From: Tetmemena sp. SeJ-2015
Lineage: Eukaryota; Ciliophora; Spirotrichea; Sporadotrichida; Oxytrichidae
Length of the DNA: 64,000 nucleotides
Reading direction: 5' to 3'
Assembly (NCBI GenBank): GCA_027382625.1
Contig: JAJKFJ010021481.1
Location: 1-64,000 of the forward strand
The notes under the pieces were generated by a model. The model did not search any database, was not told where the DNA came from, and was given only the letters and a program-made list of their open reading frames with translations. Numbering within the stretch: position 1 is the first letter of the stretch; every line of letters starts with the position of its first letter. This document shows, in pieces, positions 45,040 through 56,800 of the stretch. A program made the translations under genes and the position numbers.

Positions 45040-46019
45040 AAATCTAGAATGTTCTTAATTAGAAGCTTCATATTAACTTTGCTCGTTCATTTGAGTTTTA
45101 AGCTTCAATGCACTACAAATGTCTTCTTCAGATACCTTCATAGACTTTTCTAAAATGCTCTATCGTGGAAAAGTATCTTGTCGAGATGATCAAGATTTTC
45201 TTCAACCTCGAGTCTTGCCACTAACTTGTTGAGAAATTTATAAAAAATGCATTTTTATTAAATCAGAGTTGAGTTTATAGAGGACAATAGCCTTATAGGA
45301 ACTAGTGTCAAATCTTTAGCCTATTTAAATTTAGTTGATGCTGAAGTAGTATTTCCATAGCTAGCTGTGGTTGGGATATTCATCTATGTGCTTGAAGAGG
45401 CTTGCAATACTTTTGATGGTAACAATGAAATAGATTATTTTAATGGTTGAGATACTTGCTTTACCTCTTCCGCCTTTTAAAGTAAAATATGAAGAGATAA
45501 AACGCTTTGCTATTAAATTTTGTTGCTGCTGATGCTATTGGAGGAGCTTCTCTCTTGCGATTCTGAGTTCCTCAGACTACTGATATCCAGCAGGATCTAA
45601 TTTCAATGAAAATTTTAAATTTATCCCTATCAATCTTGGTAAAGAGTAGTTGAAGGCTCAACACTGCTTTTTGTAACAGCTGCTGGCTATAGTTAACTCG
45701 AGGTTTGAGAGGAGGGTTTAATTTGCTGAGTGTCAGCAGGTGCGGCTGATCCTTAATTGTTGTAGTCTACTTCACAAACTACGCATATCTCTTCCTTGGT
45801 CTTTTTGTTTCTCATCAGCGGGACAAGACAGTCTATACACAACAACAATTAAACTCCACTTTACAAGCTGAAATAAATCTTTTCTTACCATCACATTGGT
45901 CTCCAAGCATAGTCCATCCTTGGAGTAAAAGTTCACCCTAAACAAGTTTAAGTCACAGAAACAAGTCATACCATTTTAGAGGGAGCTGCATCTTGTCTCT
46001 TTTTCCTTTCGTCCGACAT
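45040..46019 (-). CDS. ZNRD2: ZNRD2/SSSCA1-like zinc-ribbon protein
   Basis: ATG at 46017-46019 (MSDERKKRQDAAPSKM). After a 34-nt intron comes GELLLQGWTMLGDQC, then a second intron, then DDCLVPLMRNKKTKEEICVV with C-E-V-D-Y: two CxxC knuckles separated by about 15 residues, as in the ZNRD2 (Sjogren syndrome autoantigen 1) zinc ribbon with its GW-x-ML motif. A Ser/Gln-rich linker and short helices follow. The 3' end is uncertain; frames such as FLNKLVARLEVEENLDHLDK near 45200 may be its last exons or a separate gene. The family is linked to mitosis and tubulin in animals; the role here is unknown. Confidence 0.7.
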
Positions 46020-46139
46020 TGAATGTAATTACTTTTAATATTATAAACACTCAATCTCTAATGAATTCTTCTATAAATGAAGTATAAATTCCTAAACAGG
46101 TTTAAAGTTTTATAAATACGATGACTGATACTTAGATTT

Positions 46140-49100
46140 TCACTTGATGATATTAATTAGGTGAAGTTTAGGCCCTCCTCTTTTGATAATCTCTTATATA
46201 GGGAGAGATTCTGGTGACTTAGGACTCCAATCGCCTGTTGTCTACTGAACATGGGATACGGGACTTCCATTAAGAATAGACGAGTCAAAATTATTCAGCT
46301 TGACTACATTTCTTCCAGACTACTAAAGTTGCAATTACTGCTACTGCTGAAACGAGTTAACCTGAAGTGCTTGATTAGAATTCTCTAGGGTATAGTTGGA
46401 GAGAGTGACCTCTTGTGGAATAAGACCAGCTCTTATCCCTAAGTTAGAACTTCTCTTCACATGAGGCTGCATCTTTATCTAATCGGGTAAAACTGTAGCC
46501 TGCTGATAATATCTGCCCTAGTTAGGTTAAGAGTTAAGTCTCCCACCCTTTTGAGCTAGAATTGAGCTACTATAGACTTACTACTTGATTCCTTTATCAT
46601 ACTTCACATGATTAGGCGAAGTCATTGGATTCTGTAATGCACCCTAATTTGTGGTTACTTTGGCAGTTACAGGATTCATCTTAAGTTGATGGTATTGAGA
46701 GAAGTGAAAATTTTTGGGTGGGTACTGCAACTCACTATAGCTTAGTTCAGACATTTTCTTATCTAGGCCTGGTCTTGGTGCCAGTAAGGTATTATTCTCC
46801 CCATCATCCTCATTCTTGATGAAACTTTCTTACCCAAATTCTTTAGTATCATCTTCCTCTCTTGAGTAGGATGCTTGTATTCTAGCTTTGAACGAGTCAC
46901 GCTTTGAATCGAGATTCGGACTGGAACTTTCTAAATTGGTGTATGAGTAAATGAGCTCGACCTGGCGAGAACTCTACAGATCCAGTGCCAATCTATCATT
47001 CTAGGGAGATTATTGATTAAAGACTGAGGGCATAAATTGAGAGTGAGGTGACGAAAACTGTTAAGCCTTAGAGGCTTGAATTTACTGCTTTTAGTTGTAT
47101 TAGTCTATAAGACGCTTTACATCATCAAGTACATTTTTCTTTATCTGCTGGCTTAAATCTATATGCCAATTATATCAAAATGGTTTTTAAGAATCTGAGC
47201 CGAATCTTGGAGACATATTCTTTCCCTCTTAAGAATCACCTGTACTTTACTGAAATATCTGTCTCGTCCTCTTTACCATAGGTTGATTGACTTGAAAGTG
47301 CTTAAAATTATACTAGGCGTCTCCTTCATTCATGCTAAATTAATAAGATTACTTTTAAAATATAAGCATTTCGATGCTATGAGAGTGCTTGTGCTTTTTT
47401 ACTCTCTCACTGTGTTTGATCTAGAAATGCTTGGAGTTAAGTTATCTCTGTCCTCTTACAAATGGATTATCATCTTTGTTCATTAATCCATAGGCATCCC
47501 TTTTTTCTTAGATACTGTTTTCATCTATCTTCATGTAACTGCTTTGAAGTGTAGCTACACCTTTGCCTTTCTTGGATGTCGTGCTTTGTAAAGGACTAAA
47601 AGCAGTTAGGAAATATTTATTTGCTAAGTCTCAAATAAAAAATTAAAATATTATATTCAGCCTAACTCATTCCAAACTTGGATGTGTTCATTAGAACTTA
47701 TGGAAGTCCCCGTTTTTAGTCTCTACCCGTCTCCTAACTTAAATGCAAATCTCTCTCTTATTAAATTAATCCTTTAAAAAAGATAAAAAATATTAATGAT
47801 AGTTTGATTCGTATCTAATTCTGTCTTATACAGCTTTTCCTTTTCTCTATGAATTATTGGAATAGCCAAACTTTTGAACTACAGCTGTGGAGGCATTTTA
47901 TCTTTTGCCTTAACTTTAGTATGTTGACTCAAAGCTTTTGCTCATCAAAGCCTGCTATTTATCTTCTATCTGTGATTGTGCTTGCAATGAATCTCTTCCT
48001 TACCCTATTTTGGCTTTCTAAATTAAAGTTTCCAAATCATTTGAAGAGGTGCTTGCATTGTGCTAAATATATCTCTAATTTTACTGATCAGAGCTGCTAG
48101 GATTTTAATATTTAGAGATTTGCAAGTTCTTCAAATCACTAACCCAAAAATTAAAACTAGAAGTTATAAATCAAAGCTGAAGTTACTCTTGTCTCTTTGC
48201 GTATTTTGGAGAAGGCACTCTCTGCTCATGCTTAAAAGGTCATTCTGCTACTGTCCATGAATTTTATTATGTAACTCCTCTAAAGTTAGTTGCTCCTATT
48301 CTCAACGAAAAGATCCCTCACCGTTTTAATCCTACCTGTGACTTGATTGAAGTTTGTTGAGCAGCTGCTAAGTATTATTATTAAATCTTCTTAGCTTTCT
48401 GACTGGAAAGTTTTTGCTCTGCTGCTTTGACCTATCTGTCTACTGCTGTTGCTGTTAAGAGCTGTCTCTTTGACTTAGGGTGGAATTGAAATTTGATGTG
48501 CTTTGGGGCAATTCAAACTGAGTGGCGTTGATGGGATGCTTGAGTTTGAAAGATCTATACTTGTAATCTAGATATCTTTGCTAGTATTCCTCAAGCATTT
48601 AATTCTCTTATTTCTAAGATGGATTATGAGCTTCCATAATTTTCAAGAGCTGATGATCTCTTTGATTAAAGCTTCCATAGTCGAAAGAAGAGTGATTATT
48701 GTTTTGTGTTAGCTCTTTAGTTTAAGTAAAACAATATAATGCGCGTTTAAATGGATTTTAGTGATTGCGATATTTTGATTATGTCTGTCCACTGATCTAG
48801 AGAATTACAAATTTTCACCTTTTTGGGAGTGGTTAATTTTACTAAATCCAAATGGAGTGCTCTAGTCAGAGTTGCCCTTATGAGTTGCACCCTAGCTTAT
48901 ATGCTCATCATTTGTGTAATCCACGATTTCCTTGCGTGCGTGCTCCTAACCTAGCTTGTTACCTTTGAGACTAAATTGTTAGCTCTATTGATTTAGGTCA
49001 AACCTTGAATTTGAGGTATTTTGGTGTTTGCCAGTTTAGGCTTAGTTCTAAGTGTAATGGGAGAGGTTTGATTGGCTTTGCCTCTTCTTCTGGATCATGA

Positions 49101-49384
49101 CGTTCAGGTCCAAGTTTATTTCCACTTTATCAGGCTCAATTTTGGTGGAAGTGCGAGTGCCTTTCATTCGAAGGGGCGTCTTCTCATTTTCTCTTCCTTC
49201 GAAATTGATGTAGTCAGTTAAATCAGAATTCTACGAATATCTTATTAAGAAATTGATCTCATGATATAAAATTCCTTTTCTGGGCTTGGGGTTTGACTAG
49301 ATTATCATCTAATGGCGAGCCCTCCTTCCTTGACTACTATGATTCTCGTTTAGTATTAGTTAGAGGACTGGGGCTAGAACTCAT
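46140..49384 (-). CDS. Large Gln/Ser/Asn-rich hypothetical protein
   Basis: ATG 49382-49384 (MSSSPSPLTNTKRESQQSRK) to TGA 46140-46142, with introns and frame changes. Long stretches are low complexity with dense TAA/TAG Gln codons: SRFDLNQQSQQFSLKGNK, LKHPINATQFELPQSTSNF, and near the end LNNFDSSILNGSPVSHVQQT. A possible Trp-TGA occurs after NFIS near 49258. No ordered domain is recognised. Composition is prion-like or scaffold-like; no function can be assigned. Confidence 0.45.
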
Positions 49385-49886
49385 CTTTAAGTTTTCATTA
49401 AAGACTGCTGCAGAGCTTCCTGACTTGCTTCCTAAGTTGTTATTTTAGTTTAGCATAACTAATAAAATGGAAGTAAAATTTCCTCTTCTTTTATAGCAAA
49501 TGCTGGTTGAGTGATAGACTGTCATTGATAATCAATCTGTTCGTTCAAATGGGTTGAGCTAGTAACTGCAGCGCCTTGATTGGCTTAAACAGCTGAGGAT
49601 ACATAACCTGTGGATTATGGTTTAAGTTTAATAAAGATAAAATAGATAAATATGTATATACATAACTAAAGTTGCTGTTGGGGAGATTCATTTTAGAAAT
49701 TAATAATCTACATAATAAGTTAAATATAACTATAACCATCAAAATTAATCTAAGATATATTACGATAAGTTTATCAAGTCATATTCTTCAAATTGCAGCT
49801 GCCACACCATTCGAATCACACTCTCAGTAGGGGAAGAGGTGAAGGTCAGGTATAAGAGTGGAGGGAAGGGAGTGACTTACGAGAAA
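49385..49886. other. Stretch between the Gln-rich gene and tRNA-Leu
   Basis: AT-rich. One minus-strand open frame (49545-49742) is hydrophobic and unconvincing. The last 60 bp form the 5' flank of the tRNA gene. Confidence 0.4.
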
Positions 49887-49966
49887 GGTAGCTTGGCCGA
49901 GTGGTCTAAGGCGCTAGCTTTAGGCGCTAGTCCGAAAGGGCGTGGGTTCGAACCCCACAGCTATCA
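49887..49966 (+). tRNA. tRNA-Leu (anticodon UAG)
   Basis: The 7-bp acceptor pairs GGTAGCT with AGCTATC. D-stem GCC/GGC; anticodon stem CTAGC/GCTAG with loop TTTAGGC, so the anticodon is TAG (reads CUN, Leu). A long variable arm (TCCGAAAGGGC), T-arm GTGGG-TTCGAAC-CCCAC and discriminator A are all as expected for a class II tRNA-Leu. There is no intron. It is not a TAG/TAA-decoding glutamine tRNA. Confidence 0.95.
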
Positions 49967-50231
49967 TTCCTTTTTCCCTTCCTTCCACTTTACTTTTGTC
50001 TTAAACTTCAAAAATAGTATTATCAATCAAGGACAAAATTTATCACAATTAAACTAGTATAGAACAAAACAAACAAGCAAAGTTATTATCTATTCATTAC
50101 GATTATAATTCTCAAACGCAGATTTATATTAAGGATTACATTCTTTCTCAGAGGAAGGTCAACATTTTTGGAAAGTTGTCATTCTCTGTTAGATGTTAAG
50201 ATAAGAAAAGCTATAGTGAGAATCAAGCCAA

Positions 50232-51512
50232 TCACAGAGGAAATATTATCAATTCTATAGACATAATTTATGAGGAAATGTAAGTATTGGACTTGAATTT
50301 CTTATGCTCCAAGTCTTGCTAATTGAGCAGGAAGTCTTTCTTAATGAGGCATTCTGAAAGCTGGTCTTTCTCTTTCCTCAACTCATCGAGTGACTTACGA
50401 TAGATCTGCTTTAGCATTTGCATGTCGTCATCCTTCTGTGCCACCAAGGACTTTAAGTCATGGTTCAAGTCTCCCGAGCCTGAGGGGTAAACTGACTAGA
50501 GTTGAGATGCACCCAAGAATGACACACTCATCGATCCTCCGGCATTCAGTCTCATAGGCGTTGAACTCAGACCTGATCGAGAGAGGAGTGAAGAAGGGTC
50601 GTACTGCTTTCTCAAAGTGAAGATCTCTTGCTCTTTCTGTAGCAACTGACCTCTCAGTGCTTTCAACTCCTCAACTTATCTCCTTAGTTGATCATTCTCT
50701 CTCCTGACTGCTCTGAACTCCTGGTACCTCTTCTCTTCTTCGAAAGCCATCTTCATATCCTGGGCTTCTCTGTTCTAGTGCTCTAGCTTCTACTGTTCCA
50801 CTTGCCTCATCTCGATTTAGCTGACATGATACTCTAACTCCCTGATTGCTTCTAGTTGCTCATCACTTTCTTGATCCTTTCGGTCTATCTCCTCTTTTAG
50901 AGCATCCATCGCAAGGCGATAGTTATCCAGTTGTCCTTACTGAGATTAATGGTCCCTCAATAAGGAGCTATACTCCTCAGAAACTTAGTCAATGACAAGC
51001 CTCTGCTGAGAGATCTGAAGTTGGTAGTTCACTATCTGCTGTTCAAGCTTGTTCTAATTCAAAGTTGCTGAGTGTAGTTAGGCCTGAAGATCCAAAACCT
51101 GCAGCTTTATTTCCTCAGCCTACCTCTGTTAGTCACCTCTCACTGCTATAAATATTAAATAATTTTTTCTCTAAATAACTGCATCTTAGACTCTTTCTAT
51201 CCTTTGCAATTTTATATTAAAAAGTGTATAAACTTCTGCATGAAGTCTTCATCGTTAATCACTGATTTATTTGAACCTTTATGCTTAATATACATGATTG
51301 CTAATCTTGCAAGTGACTTGGCATCGGTGACCAGAGTATGGAATCTCGTACGAGCATATTAAAAAAATACTGAGACTTTTTAAATCTAATTGCATGTTAT
51401 TGGCTCTGTTGTTAGGAGTTTGAATGAGCACTCTGGCGTTGCACCTTGGAGTGATCTTGGCACTGCTCAGTCCCACACCACCTAGTGCGCTTGAGTTTCT
51501 ACGACTTATCAT
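50232..51512 (-). CDS. Coiled-coil protein, unrecognised
   Basis: ATG 51510-51512 (MISRRNSSALGGVGLSSAKI) to TGA at 50232-50234. After a basic N-terminus (RCNARVLIQTPNNRANN) and an intron, most of the protein is a Gln/Glu/Arg/Leu coiled coil (RRENDQLRRQVEELKALRGQ), with a short break at PSSLLSRSGLSSTPMRLNAG, then another helix (LKQIYRKSLDELRKEKDQL). It is arranged like intraflagellar or basal-body coiled-coil proteins, but no family can be named. Its start lies 52 bp from the start of carrier segment 2, which leaves no room for the missing first half of the carrier. Confidence 0.55.
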
Positions 51513-51563
51513 AAAATGAATCCTATAAACTGATCTCATTTTTTGTAATTAGGATAGAAGAAG

Positions 51564-51572
51564 TTTCACTGT
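51564..51572 (+). repeat. Pointer-like word TTTCACTGT (carrier, copy 2)
   Basis: First 9 bp of carrier segment 2. Joining through one copy restores an uninterrupted carrier frame. Confidence 0.75.
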
Positions 51573-52075
51573 GTACAAGAATATTTACACTCAGGAAACA
51601 TTTTGGGGCTTCTACAGAGGCATCCAACCCAATATTGTGAGAAATGTCTGTGTCAATATCGGAGAGATGGCTTCCTACGATCAGTTCAAGCAGATGCTCA
51701 AGGCGCATTTAGGATTCAAGGAGGGTATCGTCCTTCACTTCACTGCTGGTTTCATGGCTGGCTTCGTTGCCACAGTCATCGCCAGCCCAGCCGATGTCGT
51801 TAAGACCAGACTTATGAGTAAACCATTTTAAAATTGCTTTATGACATTTCCCAACTGAAAATATAAGGAAGATTTTTCCGTTTAGCCCTGACTCTTATAG
51901 CGGAGTAGTGAATGCTTTTACTCGCATGACTCGTGAGGAAGGTTTCGGCGCTTTCTATAAGGGCTTTGTTCCTAATTTCTACAGACTGAGTCTTTGGTCC
52001 TGCACCACTTTCATCGCAATGGAACAGATCAAACTCATCCTTGTTGGCAGCCCAGAACAGAACAAGAAGGAATGA
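51564..52075 (+). CDS. SLC25 mitochondrial carrier, segment 2 of 2 (scrambled)
   Basis: Begins at the shared word TTTCACTGT and reads FTVYKNIYTQETFWGFYRGI, VRNVCVNIGEMASYDQFKQM, the third signature SPADVVKTRLM, then after an intron of about 50 nt AFTRMTREEGFGAFYKGFVP and a C-terminal YRLSLWSCTTFIAMEQIK, to TGA 52073-52075. It supplies the second half of repeat two and all of repeat three. There is no carrier start upstream: that space holds the 5' end of a divergent coiled-coil gene. Joined to 26937-28387 it makes one complete three-repeat carrier. Confidence 0.88.
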
Positions 52076-52583
52076 GCATTAATCCTAACTTTCTGTATTT
52101 TATTTTTTAGCGTTTAGGAGATGAGATTGAAGATAGTAGTGTCTATAAATATCCATGAACTATATATACAACTTATAACACAAGAGGAGAGTCGATAGCT
52201 TCAAAAAGATTTCAGTACAGCCAAGCCACTGATCCCCTCTCGAATTCTTTAAAAAGATAGAGGGAAGGAGACTTTAGAAATCACAGCAGCTGTAGTGGTG
52301 GTGGAATATTCTTTGGCTTTCACTCTCCCTCGGATTAAAACAGTTAAAGATTAATAAATAGTCGAAAAGTGTAATATCACAACTAAATTATCCATTTAGA
52401 AAATCTTATTAAACTTTTAACGCACTTTAACTACCGCTACCTCAACTCGAAAGAAAAAAAATTAAGAAAGAGAATGTCATTTTTGAAAGAGAATTTATCG
52501 GTGCGAATGGAATTAAAGCAATAAATTTTGGACAGTGCAATTTAATTTAGAAAAAATAAAAAAAGAATAATATCTTGATTGGA
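52076..52583. other. Intergenic stretch between the carrier and Nudix genes
   Basis: AT-rich; no gene, RNA or repeat recognised. Confidence 0.5.
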
Positions 52584-53184
52584 ATGGAGTCATCAGAGCA
52601 AGTTGAATTAGATAAGTATGGAAGACCTTACCCACCTAAGCTAGGAGGGTACTATGTGCCTCGCACTGCAGCAGATGCAATAGTGATTAGAGAAGACAAA
52701 GGTAACGATGACTTCCAAATTCTTATGATCACAAGAAAGAAAGAAACTTTCCATGGCAAACTTGCTTTCCCAGGTGGACTAAATTATTCAATATAATTGA
52801 GTAAATTTATTCTGACACATTGACTATGGTGAGGATCCAGTTAACTCGTGTGTGCGTGAGTTGGAGGAAGAATGTGGAATAAAGGCAACATCTGCCCCTG
52901 AGCTTTTCACTGTGAGAGGTGCACCTGAGAGAGACCCCCGCTATCACATGATTTCCATCTTCTACCTCGTCAAAGTATATGAAAATGCGGATATAGTAGC
53001 AGGAGATGACGCATCGCATGCGCAATTCTATTCCATTAGAGATTTAAACTAAAAATACCTTTAATCATGAATATCTATTAGAGAATTGCTGAAGGACGCC
53101 TCAAGATTTGCATTCGATCATTATAAAGTGCTAACTGATTTGGTTAATCAGAAACCTGAGTATGAGAAACTCAGATCACTCTGA
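52584..53184 (+). CDS. Nudix hydrolase (ADP-ribose pyrophosphatase-like)
   Basis: ATG 52584 (MESSEQVELDKYGRPYPPKL) to TGA 53182-53184. Two short AT-rich introns (about 52787-52820 and 53055-53080). After AFPGG the spliced frame carries the Nudix box, with G from AFPGG, then DPVNSCVRELEEECGI, i.e. the REL-x-EE-x-G core that binds the catalytic metal. The C-terminal SIFYLVKVYENADIVAGDDA and AQFYSIRDL fit ADP-ribose or nucleoside-diphosphate hydrolases. The substrate cannot be set from sequence alone. Confidence 0.85.
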
Positions 53185-53327
53185 GAATATATTTGTTTTG
53201 TACTTTAAATTAGATCAGAGATTTTGGCTAAAGCCCTCTCTCAATAATGAGATTTAATGTTAAACTTAAGTAGTAGTATTTATAAAGATAAAAGATTAAC
53301 TTTTGGAATTATTCTCTCAATTTCAGT

Positions 53328-53813
53328 TCACTGCATGGGTTGGTTGTGAGGGTCTTGCTTGTCTATCTTTCTGAAGAAGTACATGTAGCCCTTGCCAATA
53401 GGAGGCTCAGTTGTGAGAGCTACCTTGGCATCGTTGTAGTAGACCCAAATATATAGAAACACATATTTTATATTGTCTAAACCCACTGTCCATCTTTGCG
53501 AATGTGGCACACATAGTGACCGCAGTGAACACTAGATCCCAAATGAGTGATGGTGCTATTCAAGTCAAATCTCATAATCTATTTTATTAACAAGTTGTAG
53601 AAGCCTGGTCTGTTATCAGCATACCCCTCATTCAAAGAGGCGTTGAGATCAGTCATCTCATGATCGCTATCAGATAAAAGAAAAAATAATCAGGCTCATC
53701 ACCGTGATTAAACATCCAGTCCACTGCTCTGTCAGGGTTCATGTCCTAAATTTTATTAACAAAGATGATGATTTTTAGCTTACGCATTTCTTCAGGGCCT
53801 TTCTAACTTTCTT
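53328..53813 (-). CDS. USP5: USP5-type deubiquitinase, segment 2 (C-terminal, inverted)
   Basis: Reads leftward from the pointer 53813-53804: KKVRKALKKC, then after an intron DMNPDRAVDWMFNHGDEPD (the second half of a UBA domain). It continues with the catalytic His box GSSVHCGHYVCHIRKDGQWV and the conserved ending VYYNDAKVALTTEPPIGKGY and MYFFRK, to TGA 53328-53330. Three or four short introns. This is the part missing from the USP5 gene at 59831-62302, on the opposite strand and 6 kb away. Without this segment the enzyme would lack its catalytic histidine. Confidence 0.9.
53804..53813 (-). repeat. Pointer-like word AAGAAAGTTA (USP5, copy 2)
   Basis: First 10 bp of USP5 segment 2 (minus strand); exact match to 62293-62302 on the plus strand. 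Confidence 0.85.
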
Positions 53814-56800
53814 TGCATATTTTAAAAGATCCAATTTCTAGGAAAATTGCGGGAAGAGTTAGCAAATTAATTTAAGGTTAAAGATATCTATCCATCTGAA
53901 TTGAGTTGCTGCTCTCTTCATTCTTCATTCCCTATAACATTCATGCCATCATCGAAATCCTTCAATTGAAAATACTAAAAGTAATTTCACAAATCCTGAT
54001 TGTAGTCAAAATTGCTCTCTTGATCGTTGAGATTCATTTTGCTGCTATCTTGAATGCTAATCAGATCCTAATCATCGAATCTGTAGTCCTCTTCATTCGC
54101 TTGATTGTCTTGAGAGTAGCTGAATCCAAGCTACTTATTTAAAGAGCCTTTAGCTTTAGGTGGCTCGTTTTTCTGCTTTCTTATGATCCTTTGCTGTTGC
54201 GAAGACTAGTGACCTCTTTCCTTCTCCTCTTCATCAATAGAAAAATTCGCATTCTTAAATTAAAGATCAAGGTTGACTTCAAATACTGATTAGCTGTCTT
54301 AATTATTAGCTCCATCAATCTAGCTCAATTGATTCGCTTCAGACATTTCAATATCAATATCTCCGCCTTCCACAGAGCTCTTGTTATCCTTCAAGGCACT
54401 CTACTAACTGAGAATCTAGACTGACTTCTACTTTGATTGAGAGGAGCCTTTTCTTGTACCAAGAGCTCTCATCTCTTTATTCTAAACTTAGTTCTGCTCT
54501 TAATCATTCACTGAAGAAGTTCCTACTTATTGATATCTCACAGATGCTCTAGTTACTCTTCCACTGGGATTTACATAAGGCACCGGAGTAGTTGCATTTT
54601 AAGCTGGCCTAGAGCGAGTGGCTTGAAGCTCTTTCTAGGGAGAACTGTTATTGCTGCTGTCATTCATCAATCCAAATTAATTAGGCTTCTTTACTGACTG
54701 GTTTCCTTACTTGTCTTACTGTTGCTATTACTGCTACTAGTTAGGTCTGTAATTTTGCTTCTTCTTGGTAGGCTTTATATACTAGAAGACCTCATTTTCT
54801 TCCACTAGCTTTTCCAAAAGTAGCAGTGAGGCTCGAGCACACATTCCAAGCTTGATCTCTTTTATCAAGGCCTCTCCCAAATACGTTTAGTTGGGTCTTC
54901 AATTCCTCATAGAAGTGGTCGTATGTCAGATAGTGAGCAGCTTTCTCATTCTCAAGTAATCTCTCACTGATTTGGAAGACAGTAAGGTATTTAGGGATTC
55001 TTAGGTGGCTTCATCTATCTCAATAAATCTCTTCTTTGAGAGGGTTTCTTTTTGCTCTGAAGACAATTAAATGGGTTCCATGAATTACCGGAAGCAGTAG
55101 TAAATCTTAAGAATGTCAATTATCTACAAAGCTTTATCCTCCCAAGTCGGAACGTTATCTCCAAGTTCATCACAAATAGGCCTCTCACGAGGAGCCATTC
55201 TAGGTACTTGCCTAATTCCATACTTCACAACTTTGCAAAAGTAGCACTTCCATTTGCCTCTGGGACATTAAAATAAAAATATGAGAGAAGTAGGTTATTA
55301 AAGATTTTTGGAGATTACTTCTCGTATCCAAGGCAGTCAGCATGAAAAGCAGAGGGGCAGTCATCGCAGCATATCAGTTTTCCTGGTTGCTCGCAGATGC
55401 CGCAAATATCTGCATTGAAGTCAATATTCTTCCTACCACCAGTTTATCCACCAGTTGTAGTGCCACCTCCTTCGTTTCCTTCTTCCTCTTTTTCTCCTCC
55501 TAAACCAGGCAAAGCCCGTTTGGAAAACGAGTTTTGAGTCATCCCAGTTATCAACATTTTGCATATCCTCATATGTTATGTCAAACTTCTTAGGTCTCCC
55601 TCTTCTTTTGATTAAAGACTAAATTACTTCCTCTTTATCAATTCAGTTATGATTAAATAAATAATGAAAACTGCCTCTTGTTCATTAACAAGTCTGTTGA
55701 TTGCTTCGCTTTGCATGACATTTTAATCTAAGAAGCCCATTTGAGAAAGCATGTTATAGTTTGAGATTATGGTTTGCATTTTAATCGATTCGAAGTTATG
55801 TGGCCTATTCTTGAACTAGTTTAAGGCGCTCATAGGATTCATCTCTGCAAATAACTTGAGCCTTTTATAAGGATTCTCGAAATTTAACTCACTAGTGTTA
55901 CCACCTCCTGACTATAGATTTCTTCCCTAGATCATCAAGTCTGAATAGTTACCGGCAGTATTTTACAATTCCTGTAGTTCTTAGCCTGTAGACTTCTTGT
56001 CATGAATACTCTACGCTTCCTTGAAATTGAAATAGACTTGCTTCGTCTTCTTGCGGAAGGACTTTTAAGCTGTTGCATCATTGAATATTCTGTTTGTCAA
56101 CTCGTTATCTGTCAAGAGTAACTCAAACTTTTCATCGATAGAGTCATGCAACTCTAAAAGTTAAGTGTCTGTGATATCGAAAATCCTCTCTGTGTTTGGC
56201 TGAGTAAGAATAGTCTTTATCTTCTTATAGAGATCCCTTATGCTTATGAAATCAGACTCTTCGAGATAGTCATTTATTTTACTCAAGAGAGAACAGAGGT
56301 TCGAGTGAAGCATATCCCAGAAATAAAGTGTGTAATTATCTGAATTCAAGCTGCTATTCAACCCTCTCGTCTTGGGAAACTTGTATTGACACTTTTAGCA
56401 CTCATTTTTGAAGAAGGCATTAACTTCATTACATTTCTTACAGATCTTTTTATCCTTTCCTGAGAAGATATAGTCCCCAATGAGTTTCTCTTTGAAACTA
56501 CTCGCCATTAAGCTCTTCTTCTAGGGCTCTTAAATTGGTTCTGGCACTTTAAACTAGTGGATCTAGTTTACCTCTATTGACTGTTTAGCCACTGTGACGG
56601 TTGCCTCTGGATTATTCTGCTCTTCAATAATTGGCGCCTTTTCCTAGACTTCAAGAGCCTGAAGATTCCTTCTTGTTGGATTTAAAGATTTTAGCTGCCC
56701 CTCATTTTGTTACTAGCCCTCTTTCTTCTCGTTTTTCATAGATTCCGGGATTTGTGATCCAGGCCCTGGAACAGGCCCAGGCTTTTTCTCATATTAGAAG

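Noticed and set aside
49887..49966. tRNA with anticodon TAG as a suppressor reading former stop codons
   Set aside because: Anticodon UAG reads CUN leucine codons, and the long variable arm is that of tRNA-Leu; decoding UAG would need anticodon CUA.
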